From the NCBI GenBank assembly GCA_019973155.2, contig BPQB01000005.1:248001-312000 (forward strand): a stretch of DNA of 64,000 nucleotides, given 5' to 3'. Of the stretch, positions 1-10,959 are shown piece by piece (within the stretch, counting starts at the first letter, position 1; each line of letters starts with the position of its first letter). Under the pieces are notes generated by a model. That model was not told where the DNA came from and did not search any database. It saw only the letters and a program-made list of their open reading frames with translations. The stretch is from Phanerochaete sordida (taxonomy: Eukaryota > Basidiomycota > Agaricomycetes > Polyporales > Phanerochaetaceae). A program made the translations under genes and the position numbers.

Positions 1-2393
1 TGGTCCAGCTCTTCCTCACCACCACCAAAGGCAACGCTGGCTCTCGCCACTTTCCCTTCCAGGGGTTCCTCGGTCTCACCCCCGTGCGCGTGGACGGCGT
101 CGTGCGCACCCGTCTCGAGGAGGACCAGAAGCCGATACAGGCCAAATCCATCACTGTCTCGGTCCGTGCATACGAGAACCGCCAGACCCGCCTGGGCACG
201 ACACACACCCGCCTGCTCGTCGACTACAGCCAGACACTCTGGAAGAAGCCTGACGACCAGCCCTATGCCGACGTCGGTGACTTCGAGTCGACGTTCAAAA
301 TCACGCTCCCAAAGCGCGTCGCGGGCTTCAGCACCGCGAACTACCAAGACTACAGGACGTTCTGGAGGGTGGAAGCTGGTATGTCGCGGTGTCTCGCCCG
401 TCGCTGTTCGCTCTCACTGACGGACCCTTGGATCTATCTGCCCTTCCCGCGCCCATCTGTCAATTCAAATCTGACAATCCTTGTCCCGATGCACGCGACG
501 ACGATCGGCCCGCTTTGGTGTGTGCACTCTGTGTTTGATCGGCCTCCTTATGCGCGCACCGACGGCTCACAGTTCTTGAGCACGTACCAATGGCCTCGGT
601 CGGCACGAGGTTACTCAAGCAGTTCGATATCCTGCTCATGCGGTATGACATCCCCCCTCCGCTTCCGCCGCCATCTCCGTCACTAGCCGCCTTGGCCGTC
701 CCGTCCTCGTCAAGTCCGACGCCCATACTCTCGCTCGCGACGAACAAGCCCCGAGCCCCCGTTCTCCACTACAACCTCTCCACGCCCATGTACCCTATAG
801 GCCCGTCAGATCTTCTCTTCACCTCCCTCTTCATTCGCCCGCTCGACGCGTCAGTGACGATCCGAAGCGTGTCGCTTCTTGTCGAACGGCGAATAGACCT
901 CCATGACCTCGAGTTTCCGCCGCCAACACCACAAGGCTCCGGCCAAGGTCCGCAGATAGCCGTATCGAGCACCCTGCCGGACCCGGAACCAATTGAACAC
1001 GACGGATTCGCGTACGGTGCGCCATCGCCAAGCGCGATGACACTGGATTCGGTAGCGTCCACGAGTACTGTGACGTCGCGCTCGCCTCTGTTACCCCCGC
1101 CGCCTGTGTCCGCATCTTCTTCTTCGTCTTCTACGCCACCGACATCTCCAGCATCGCCTTCGTCATATGCATATACCTCACCACCAACAACAGCAGACAG
1201 CATACATCATCACAGAACCCTCACATCAACTGTTGCGGCCGCTGAGGGCACATCATTCGCACTCGATAGAGACACGGGCGTGTGGAACAAAACGATCTCC
1301 CTGCAATGGCCTGCAGCACGGAGCCACACTAGATGGGCGATGGGTGAGACTATGCGGGGGAGTCTCGGAGCTGTGAGCTTCTGGGTCCGGGTGAAGGTGC
1401 GCATCGCCTGCGGAGCCGACCATTCATACCACTAACCTGAAGCAGGTCATCGTCACATCGCCATCTGGAACCGAATCGATAGATCTCGCTCCACGGGAGC
1501 TTCTAGTCGTCTTGACAAACGACGCCGAGCGCCGACATGCGCTAGCTGTCTTTGCGGAAGCACGTTCGGCCTCGAAAGGGCGCAACTCGTCTTCTCGGCC
1601 GGGGACGTCGAACGACGCGCCCCCGCTATCGTCATCGCCCGACGGATCAACCCCTTACTCGCCGCCGAAGAGCGCAGGGACGACGACGACCTCGGGGCGC
1701 GCGCCCTCGGCGAGCGTCTCGACGCCGTCGTCTACAGCGGTATCGCCTGCCGCCGCGGACTCCCACCCGGGGTCGACGGGGAAGAGCCACGGGAAGCCGA
1801 AGAAGTCGCGCCGGCCGCACACTTCAGCGGGCCCCCGGGACAGCGTCGACGTCCAGGTGGGCGGTGCTGTCCCCGTCCCCGTCCCGTTGCCTGTGCCCGC
1901 ACACGGCTACGCGTCGTCGTCGAGCCAGCAGCCAGGGAACGACCGATATCTGCCGCAGTCTTTTGGCAACCCTTTGCTTTCTCCGCCTCGGAATACCCAC
2001 CCTGCAGACGGCGCACGAAGCAGCAACGACACCATCCGCATCCAGGCCGCGCCGCGGACGAGCGATGTCGGCCGCACGGGCACGGTGCTCAAGTCGCAGC
2101 CGCTCTCGGCGGCGCGCAACTCGCACCAGTACCAGGACCGCGAGGGCCTGCTGCTGAGCGCGGACGTCGTCGCGGGTGTGCGCATGGACAAGGTGCAGCC
2201 GCTCGCGGGCGAGCCGTCGCGGGTGTTCCCCGAGCGCGGGCGCGCGACGGACAAGACGGAGCTGATCCGCGCGTGGGAGGAGGAGCTCGCGAAGATCGAG
2301 AAGGCGAGCCGCCGCAGCAGCAACATGCTCGCGTTCTGGCGCAAGCGCGAGAAGCCGAAGGAGCCCTTCAAGCACGAGCGCATCGCGACGTAG
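1..2393 (+). CDS. alpha-arrestin-like protein, 3' part (5' end outside window)
   Basis: The gene enters the window already in frame (first full codon at base 3), so the N-terminus is missing. Exons are <1-378, 573-1396 and 1446-2393, giving about 715 visible residues. The first exon has an arrestin N-like beta-sandwich pattern (VRVDGVVRTRL, LLVDYSQTLW, FESTFKITLP). The second starts VLEHVPMASVGTRL and continues with a C-lobe-like stretch (LLFTSLFIRPLDASVTI, WNKTISLQWP). The third contains VIVTSPSG and ELLVVLTND and ends in a long Ser/Pro/Gly-rich, probably disordered tail. Alpha-arrestins are cytosolic adaptors that link Nedd4/Rsp5 ubiquitin ligases to membrane transporters. I saw no clear PPxY motif in the visible part, so adaptor function is inferred from the fold pattern only. 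A long unstructured tail is common in fungal members. Confidence 0.68.
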
Positions 2394-4600
2394 CGCGTCG
2401 CCCCCCTGTCGCTCCCTGCGCCCCGCCGCGCTGACGTCGGTGCGTGTCGACGCGCACGCCATGCGGCGGTGGCGCGTGCGCCGTCGAGCGCGGTGCGGCG
2501 GCCGGGCGAGAAGCCCCCGGGCTGCTTCGCTCCGCTCTGCGTCGGGCCTTCTGCGCGGGCTGCGCCTCGAGGGCGCGTGCTTCTCGGCCTGCGCGCGAGG
2601 CTTCCGCGCGAGCTGCGGACGCACGAGGAGCCGCACTGCGACGCTTCGCGGGATCTGCCCCGGACGCGCTTCTCTTTCCCCTCGTTCTCGTCTCATGGGC
2701 GTGTGCACGCCGCGCACGCCGTTACAAGCCTAGCTAATGTCGTATACTTATTCCTCCCGCACTATTCTTGTCCGTCTCGTCGTGTTCCCCATGGACCCGC
2801 TCTGCACACACACCATCGCGCACTCGCACATCGCTCCCATCACGCCCCACTGTAGCTGTACCACGTAATCGCATCCGCATGTCCCGCTTTGTCACGCCCC
2901 AGCGCGATCCTATCACCCAGCATCGCATCGCATCGCGCGCGCGAGTGCACCCGCACGGTGGTTCTGCCGGGCTTCCTCCAGCGGCGGGCTTCGCGCCAGC
3001 TTCGGTGCGCTTCTGAGACGTCCGCGTTTGTCAGCACCCCGTCGTCGTCGCAGCCGCGCCCGTTTCCGGCGAGAACGCGTCGGCACGTCGCAACGCCCGC
3101 GCTTCGCACGCGTTCTAGAACGCCGCGCGTGCGTCTCGGACCGCCACGCGAGCTTGTTTCTGGGTGAGTGAGCGTGCGTGCTGCTCCTCCCGTTGCGAGC
3201 GCGTCGCCATCGCGAACCCGCTAGCGCAGCGGCGAGGATACGTACGTGTCGCGTGCCGCGGGGGCATTTATCGCGCTTGTGCGCGCCGGCGAAAACAAGC
3301 TTTCGCCCGTCGTACGTCGGTCGATGTGCCAGCGGCGCGAAGAAGCAGCGCGCGAAGCGTGCTCGGGCACGCCGGGCTGACGGTGCGCCGCTGACACAGC
3401 GCGGGGCCCGGCCAGGCGCGCCTTCCCTGCTCATTGCACGCCCGTCTGCTGGCAGCGCGAAATCCAGCTATCGCACGCGGCACGCGGGCCACGGGCTTTG
3501 TGTTTCGCGCCGCGTGTGGCGCCACGGCCTGCGAATGCTCCCGCTCGCGCAAGCACTGGTGTGGGCGTTGGGGTCGCTCGGAGCCGGGTCTGGTGTCCCC
3601 GGAGGGCTGGTTTTCTGGGGAGTCGGTCCCGAGAGACATGTGTATCCGGTGTACAGGGCCCACGGGTGCGGGCCTATGGGTACGCGAGCGTTGCGTTGGC
3701 TCGCGGCGTCCGCATGCGGTGTGCGCGGCGTGTGCTGCGGGCGACGAAGGTTCGCTGTGCGCTCGGATGCGGTGAGCATGGACGTGGTGAGGCGATCAGC
3801 TCGGGCTCGCACTCGACACTAAGCAGTGCTGACTGTGTGCTGCAGCGCGCGGCATTTGTGCCAGGCTGGGGCAGGATCTGCGGGAAAGCTGGGGGCGATG
3901 GGCTTGGGGGCTGGACCCTCCCCTCAGGTGGCGAGCGTCGTACGAAGTTGACGCGAAGCTGGGCACCGAAGGTCGGCGATTGCGTTGATAGAGCCTTCCT
4001 CACTTCTCATGAGGACCAGTCCTAGTCATAACAAGCGGCGGCTTTGTGTGGGGCGATTGGTGAGTGTATCGTACGTCCCCTCGAATGCTGTATGTATATC
4101 TGAGTGTTCGAACAGCGAATGGCTCACTAATGCATTACGGCGCTCGGACGGTCCGTCGCCGCGGCGTGGAAGCCAGCCTGCTTGACAGGCTCGGCAACGA
4201 TTGGCGACACGTCACGCTGGCACTTGCGATCTCCGGCGATGTGCTGCCACGCGTTCGGTAGCATCGGTGTCAAGCACACTGGGTTCATCGGCGTAGAAAT
4301 CAGTCGCGTTCGTCATGGTCGGTGCATACAGACCTTCGTCGAGACTCGGCGTTGCGAATCGCACAGGCTTGCCAGCGGCGTTAGTGACGTGTGCGGAGTC
4401 AGCGTCTCCTATCGGGCGGCGTCGCTATCTGTCGCGCGCCGTGGCACAACAGTTCATTGTCTGCGATACTTACCGCATCAGGTATGTAGCGAGCCAAATG
4501 AGGCAGGTGGGCCGGCGGAGATCAGCGGCCTTTGTTGAACATGCGGCCGCTGGCTCGCGCTCGTCTTCATCTCTGACACAACCACCAACTGCAACTGACC
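2394..4600. other. GC-rich intergenic stretch without a supported gene
   Basis: About 2.2 kb, very rich in CG and GC steps. Long open frames exist on both strands (for example 3178-3822 plus, 2913-3434 minus), but they overlap one another and translate to Arg/Ala/Pro/Ser-rich text, as expected from composition alone. No RNA gene was recognised. The last few hundred bases must hold the promoter of the F-box gene that starts at 4601. Confidence 0.6.
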
Positions 4601-7205
4601 ATGGCCGAACCTCCAACGCCGGCTGCGACGTGGGCGACGGTCACAGCAGCGGCACCCCCCCTCTTCAAAGACACTCCCCTAGACATCGTCTACGAGGTAC
4701 GCCGCGTCTGCTTCTACGCCACAGTACGAAACGTCTGATCTTCGGACTAGGTCTTGTCCCACCTCGAGCCCGGTGATATCCTCAACCTCGCGCGAACGAG
4801 CAGGCCGCTGCGCAAGATGCTCATGACCCGCCGCTCGGCCCACCTGTGGCGGAAGGCACGGGAGAACATCGGCGCGAACATCCCTGCGCCACCGGACTAC
4901 ATGAGCGAGCCGAGGCTCGCTAATCTTCTCGTGTGCATGCATTGCCATGTGCGTATCTTCCTTGTATCAATGGCGCGACTTCGGGTCTCGCTTATATGCC
5001 CTTCTTGTCAGAAATGCCTGCAAGAAGTGTGGACCGATGATATATTCTGGGAACTCTCTGCTCGCTTGTGTGGTCAATGCATGGACTATGAGTATGTACA
5101 CGCTGTCTACTGCGGTACCCAGCAGTGAGCACTAACGCTGCTGCATACTAGGAGGCCCGATTTTACGATGGATATGCCGCTACGCGACGCGATAGAGTTG
5201 TTCTTTGGGGATGATACGGATTTTGGTCCTGTGCCAGAACACCTCAGACTCGACGATACGAGAATGCTTTCGGAATTTGTGCCGACTATTGTGTCCAACG
5301 AGTTTTTTGAAAGACGTCAGTGATACTTATGCATCTTCTATCTACAAAGTCGCTGACACGTGCGAGGGACAGACCGTGCATTACACATGCGGTACAAGGA
5401 CGTAGCTGCCTTTGTGTCTCGTATGAATGTCATCGGGGATCGCGAAAGGGTGCTGGCTTACCTCGAGGAGCAGGCGTCCATGTGGCTCAGCCACCGCGAG
5501 GTCGGGTCACTGCCAGTGTAACCAGGTCGCTCTAGGCTCACGCCTTGTGTACAGTACATGATGCAGTTCATGGCTTCCTACGATGCCTGGCAAGCATTCA
5601 AGCGCAAAAGGGCAAGCACCAGACTTCGGAGGTCAGAAACCTGACTCACACTGTAGTCTAAGAGCCCAGCTTACTCCAGTCCTCAGCGCTATCGAAAGAC
5701 TGAAAAACGAAGGCTGGGAGGCTGAGTTTCAATGTTACACAACCTCCAAGAAGTTGTCAAGACACCCTGCGGTCGACAGAACGCATCCACTGTACGAACA
5801 CGGTACGTTACGAATTGTCATTCGCGGTATCGAAACTAACTCAACGCAACTGCATATGCGCCGCGCCGCCACGTAGAATGGAAGATGATTCGACCGCAGA
5901 TCCTGGAAGTTATGGAAGAAGCCAAGAGGGAACGTCTCGAGCAAGAGCGCATAGACTCCATCAGTAACCGGATCGCCGCCCTCGCATCGGTGCTGCAAAA
6001 AACGCAGTGTCTTGCACACAACTGGCCGCTGACGGCCGACGTGGCGCTCGGTGTACCGCGAGTGCACGAGCTCCTGACTTTGCCGACGGACGCAACGGTC
6101 GACGCGGCTGCATTTGACTTCCTGCCCGAGCTCCTTCAAGCCTGGATCCCGTCGTGGCGCGCACAGGCAGCCGCGGGCCTTGCACAGCTGGTGCAAGAAA
6201 CAGTCGGCGAGATCGCGGATGGTGTGGATCCTCTGGATCTGGCCGTCGGCGCGTTGTTCCTCTGCATAGGATGCAACTCGGCAGAGACCTTTCCGCAGGT
6301 TCTTACGCACACGACCCGCTGCAGAAGATGGAGGATGGGGCTTTTGTTCCAGGCTAAAGCGGCAGACGATGCAGGGGTACCGAGAGCTAGCTTCTCCTCA
6401 GCCGCATGGCACGAGAGCTGCGTGGTCCGTCCCATCTTCCGGCTGGGATACTGGCAGGCCAAGGATTTCACTGCAGCGAACGCCGCGGTGCTACGACGTC
6501 TCGTCGAACTCTATGGCTTGGACCCACGACATGCGACGATACGCGATATGGACACGTCGCCTGTGCGCCTCGCCGTATCTGTCGAGGCCGCACTCAAAGT
6601 AATGGACTGGATCTCGGCCGTGAGTTCGAGGTTATTTGGAGCGATGACTGAGTGACACTGACTGAGCTTGACAGTACGAGCATTGCACTACCGCTGTAGC
6701 GCAGGATATCGACGCGACATCCCGCTCGGACATTGTATCTGCTGAACTCGCAAAGCTCTTTGTCCTTCCGGCGCAGCTGTGTACGGAAGCACGCCCGCTT
6801 GAGGAACGCTACACGACCAAACGTCTGAGCGGTTGCTCCGATGAGAGCGACAATTGGTGGGCATGCACGCACTGCGATTACAACGTCGAGACGCTCCCTG
6901 AAAGCGAGATGAGACTGCACGTTAAAGGACGGTGAATCTTAACGTACTATTTGCCTTATAGCCACCATCGCTCACATCGTCATGCCATCTCCTTTCCCCC
7001 CAGTCACGGCGAAGAGCACCCGTCCCGAATGCAGGACTACGTGCCGACGCTGTCTTCATACCTAACACGTCGCACGCTGGCCCCTGTTACGTACCTCATA
7101 TCGCAAGAATACGAAGGCGACGTCAGGAAGCTTCCTACGAAGGTTCTTAAGGATGCTTTGGACGCTGGGACTGCTGCATTTTCTAACATTGCCAGTGTGT
7201 TATAA
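4601..7205 (+). CDS. F-box protein with multiple zinc-binding clusters, paralogue A
   Basis: Ten exons (4601-4696, 4751-4948, 5012-5091, 5152-5315, 5373-5500, 5555-5631, 5687-5802, 5877-6619, 6675-6931, 6962-7205) give 700 aa. The F-box lies at about residues 24-70 (TPLDIVYEVLSHLEPGDIL, then LARTSRPLRKMLM). Directly after it is a CxxC-x17-CxxC ribbon (C97, C100, C118, C121). Further on come a C2HC cluster (LCIGC, then H and C of LTHTTRC, around residue 415-435) and a C-terminal C2H2-like finger (WWACTHCDY, then RLHVKGRHH). F-box proteins recruit substrates to SCF ubiquitin ligases through Skp1, so the zinc clusters could bind the target. Unlike paralogues B and C it lacks the basic N-terminal extension, and the internal cluster that is CxxC in B and C has lost its cysteines (LAVSVEAALKVMDW). 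Function of the C-terminal part is unknown. Confidence 0.78.
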
Positions 7206-7790
7206 TCTGGCACATCTGTATGCACATGTCGTCAATACAGTCTGTGTATGCTTATGCATTACTATGCGGCATGGGTGTCATTAATGATAAGAGGCGCAGC
7301 GACTCGGACTCACAAGTGTCTATCGCTAGCGCCAGAAAAATGTCTACGTACATGAAGCTGCTTTATAGAACCGCATTGAAAGTTTGCGCATCTTGTGCTT
7401 GAAGAATCGCCAACGGTAGGTTGCATCCGGGACGATGAGAGAAAGACGTAGCAGGACGGGCTGTCACGCTGTAGAATACGCGTTACATCACATGGTGATG
7501 CATCATCACACAAGCATACAATCACGCTGCCACTGTCACGCCCAGTGGGTCTCCCAGACTCCTCTACGACTTACCGACGACTTCATCTTCGCAAAACTTG
7601 ATACTACCTCATATTATCTCTAGCATCGACTAGTACGAGTATCATCCATCTCTCTTTTACGCACGAGCTTGGCGGCAGACCACACCAGGCGGCGGCGGTC
7701 CCGTCCCTCAAAGCGTCATAATTTCAATCTGCAGCCCACTCGAGGGCCTAAACTTCAAGTCGACGAAGGCCTCCGTCTCATAAACGGTTG
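7206..7790. other. spacer between F-box paralogues A and B
   Basis: About 585 bases holding the 3' end of paralogue A and the promoter of B. No further gene, clear TATA box or repeat seen. Confidence 0.5.
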
Positions 7791-10482
7791 ATGTCTCTTC
7801 GCCGTTCTAGCAGGACAAAGGTTCAGCGGGACGGTTCTGCAAACGCAGCGCTCTCAGCCGCGGCGGACCCGGCACCTAAGGTGGACGCGCCGAAGTCTAT
7901 GAAAGCGCGACGAGTACGCGGCAAACTATCGGGCTTGACGAATATGCCGCTCGACGTCATCATCGAGGTGGGCATTAAGTTTTGACAACGCCATAGTATG
8001 CCTACCGTCTGTTATCCTGCGCAGGTCATGATGAACCTCGAGCCGTGCGACTTGCTCAGCTTATCACGAACGACGAAGACATACCGTGACTTCCTCATGC
8101 GCAAGAGCTCGGCGTTCCTTTGGAAGGCGGCGCGCTCGAATGTCGAAGGCTATCCACCCTGCCCCGAACACATGAACGAGGCCGCACTCGCGAGCTTCTT
8201 ATACACGACGTACTGCACTGTGGGTATCATCTATCTATACCCGGATGCAAATCACCTACTCCCTAATGCCGCAGAGATGCCTTAAACCAAATACCAAACG
8301 GATCCAGTGGGACGTGCTCGCGCGTTACTGCAAAGCGTGCGTGACAGACGTGGGGGCATTGTACGTCTTCTGGCCAGGAAAGATTCCCGAACGCTGATTG
8401 TCAGGTTTCAGAATCGATACAGAAGCGACTCTTGCTACTGTGCTCAGGCGTGCCCTACCTGAAAACACGCAGGCAGAACACGAGTACTGCCATACCGACC
8501 TCTGGGACATTCTGCCCTACTATGATTTCAGCCAACCTCCTTGGATTGGTACGTCGCGCGAGACCTCTGACGAGGTGATGGGGATTATTCATAGCGAAAT
8601 AGCTGGCTGTATGTGGTCTGATGTGGACAAACTACAACAGGCTCTTACAGAACAGCCTGAGCAGTACAAAGAGATACTTGAAGAGCGCGAGGAAAGCATG
8701 GTCCGATTTAGAGAGGTATGTCGATACCAGATAGTAATTTCGACTGTTTGAAAGGCTGAGAGGTTCTGCAGTGCCGAAAGGTTATCAAGAAGTGGTATTA
8801 CCAGAAGTTAGAGGCTCGCAAAGATGACATCTGCGCTATACGAGACAACAGATATACGAAGTAACTCCTCACTTCATCTACTACTAGTATATGGACGGCT
8901 ACTAACACCACTGCATCAATAGCATTCTCGAAAGGCTTCGTGATGCTGGCTGGGGAACAGAGCTTCGCCGAGTGGTCAATTCAACCACTGCCCTCGAGGC
9001 ATTCAAGAACTTGCCATGCGTGAAGGAACCTCGGCCACTGACCGACAGAAGTAGGTTATCTATGTTCTGCGTCGAACCTCCCTCAGTTGACGACTTTCAG
9101 TATGGGGCAATATTCAAGGCACTGTAGTCGAGTGGCTCGAGACCACACGGGAGGAACTCATCGAAGAGGAACATGTCCGCGTGACTGGCGAACGCCTGAA
9201 GATCCTCGATCGCGCACTTGTAGCTATATGCCCGTATCGCCCTGGCGAGCCCTCTCGGACCGACATTGCACTAGGCATTCCTGAAGTCCGTGAAGTCGTC
9301 GAACGCCCGCCACAAGACCCCGTTGACGAGGATAGCTTCGCTTTTCTGCACGAGGCGCTTTTTCCGTTCCGCGGGCAGTGGAGGCAAGACGCGGAGGCTT
9401 ACCTTGAAACGCTCGTCTGCACCCAGCTAGGCGAAATACCCGACAATGTCAAACCGCTTGAGCTCGCAGTCGCACACCCCTTCCTCTGCAAGCTCTGCAA
9501 ACGCATCTTAAGCTATCCAGAGATGCTATCGCACACATGCTGCAGACACCATTTCAGGTACCAGAACACTGATTCAGAGAGCTTCTACCGACGCGAAGTC
9601 TTCCGAGCTTTCACCCCCTACCTTACGATCAAGAGTGGACTCATCCACTGGGATCCGAGCGCATTCGGGGTCTCCACGGATATAGACGCCATGAAGATTG
9701 TCGTCGAGATGTTTGGGCTCGACGCCACGCGCGCCACGAAAGACGAGATAGCCGCACTGCCGACACGGTTTGTATGCAAAGTGTGCTGCGAGAAGGGCGT
9801 GCTGAAGGCCATGAACTGGACCGAGACGGTACGCTCTAGCTTGCCACTCGCTTTTGCCCATGCCCTAGCTGATGGTCACGAACCGCAGTACAACCACCTC
9901 AACTATCGGGAGCACAATACGCCGTCGTACCGCGGCAAGTTGCTCACCGCAGTGGAGTACGCGGAATGGCAGCACTCGGATCCGGCCCGCCAGATCCCGC
10001 TGGGGTGCTACCTCGTCGCGCTGCCTGCCGCGCTCGCGGACGCCGCGCGCACGCTTGAGCACGCAGAGGACCACTCGCACGACGGTGCACTGTGGTGGGC
10101 GTGCGCGCGCTGCTCTCTGAACCAGCGCCGCGGCGGCAGAGGTGTTCTCGAGTACAACCGCGGCGGTGTCGTACAGCACCTCAGAGACGCGTACGTGCCG
10201 CTATTGCTCATCCCCCGCGCGAGCATCCCTGATCACATTGGGGTTGATAGACATGGGATAGCGCTTGCCGACGTGGACCCCAAACGCGATTACTACTGCT
10301 CACGCTCGTTTGGCCTGAGGGATGGGACGAACAGGGTGTCCCTACTCGCGGAGCGGTTCCGCGACGCGCCAGAAGACACCTTGCCCTTGTCTGCAGTGAT
10401 CGCGATCAGGGACGGCGCGGCAGTGTTTGTCGATATGGACGAGTTTGAGGGCGAAGGTCAGCCTGTGCTAGAGACGGTTTAG
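7791..10482 (+). CDS. F-box protein with multiple zinc-binding clusters, paralogue B
   Basis: Nine exons (7791-7967, 8025-8219, 8275-8360, 8412-8715, 8772-8860, 8923-9050, 9101-9828, 9889-10190, 10251-10482) give 746 aa. The N-terminus is basic (MSLRRSSRTKVQ, then KARRVRGKLSGL) and precedes the F-box (NMPLDVIIEVMMNLEPCDLL). Zinc-type clusters follow in the same order as in A: TRC plus KAC ribbon (YCTRC, YCKAC), a C2HC unit (FLCKLCKRI, MLSHTC), a CxxC unit (FVCKVCCEKG) and a C-terminal C2H2-like unit (WWACARCS, QHLRDAH). Intron positions and phases match paralogues A and C except that the fourth intron is absent. The last two introns (9829-9888 and 10191-10250) are 60 bases each and contain no stop, so their retention would still give protein. 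Likely an SCF substrate adaptor; the target is unknown. Confidence 0.78.
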
Positions 10483-10959
10483 CTCGGGAAGTCGGATTGG
10501 CAGGAGAGGGCTGGGCGGAAATGACGCATGTCTCAAGCTCTGTGCTGTCTCTGTGTGTGTGTCTCCTTTATATTCTGTCTTGTGCGCACCATTCGGCGTA
10601 GGCTGCTTTTCTCCCGGTGTCTACAGACGTGAATATCGAACGTTTCTGCCATGTACAGTGCGCAAGGGACGCCACGGCAGGATGGTGAGCACTTGGACAT
10701 GTCTCTTCGGGTCAACATGTATTCTCCTCCGTCTTCCTCGCATTCGACGGACTGAAGATGAACATGGTACTGGTCAGATAGTTCAATGACGCGCAGCATA
10801 TGCAATGCAGCAGAACTGGCTCGGCATCAAAGCGCACTGACCATCTCGACAAGAAGCACCGAACCAGTGGCCCATCACGCATCAGCCACTTACCTGACCT
10901 GACTGGCCTCTGCCGTTCCGTACCTCTTTTCACTCGAACTCCCATCATAGCCTCGCGCA
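10483..10959. other. spacer between F-box paralogues B and C
   Basis: About 475 bases with no supported gene. It must hold the 3' end of B and the promoter of C. Confidence 0.5.

Noticed and set aside
2913..3434. 173-codon minus-strand frame in the GC-rich gap
   Set aside because: Arg/Ala-rich text produced by GC-rich DNA; overlapped by equally long frames on the plus strand; no motif or splice pattern.
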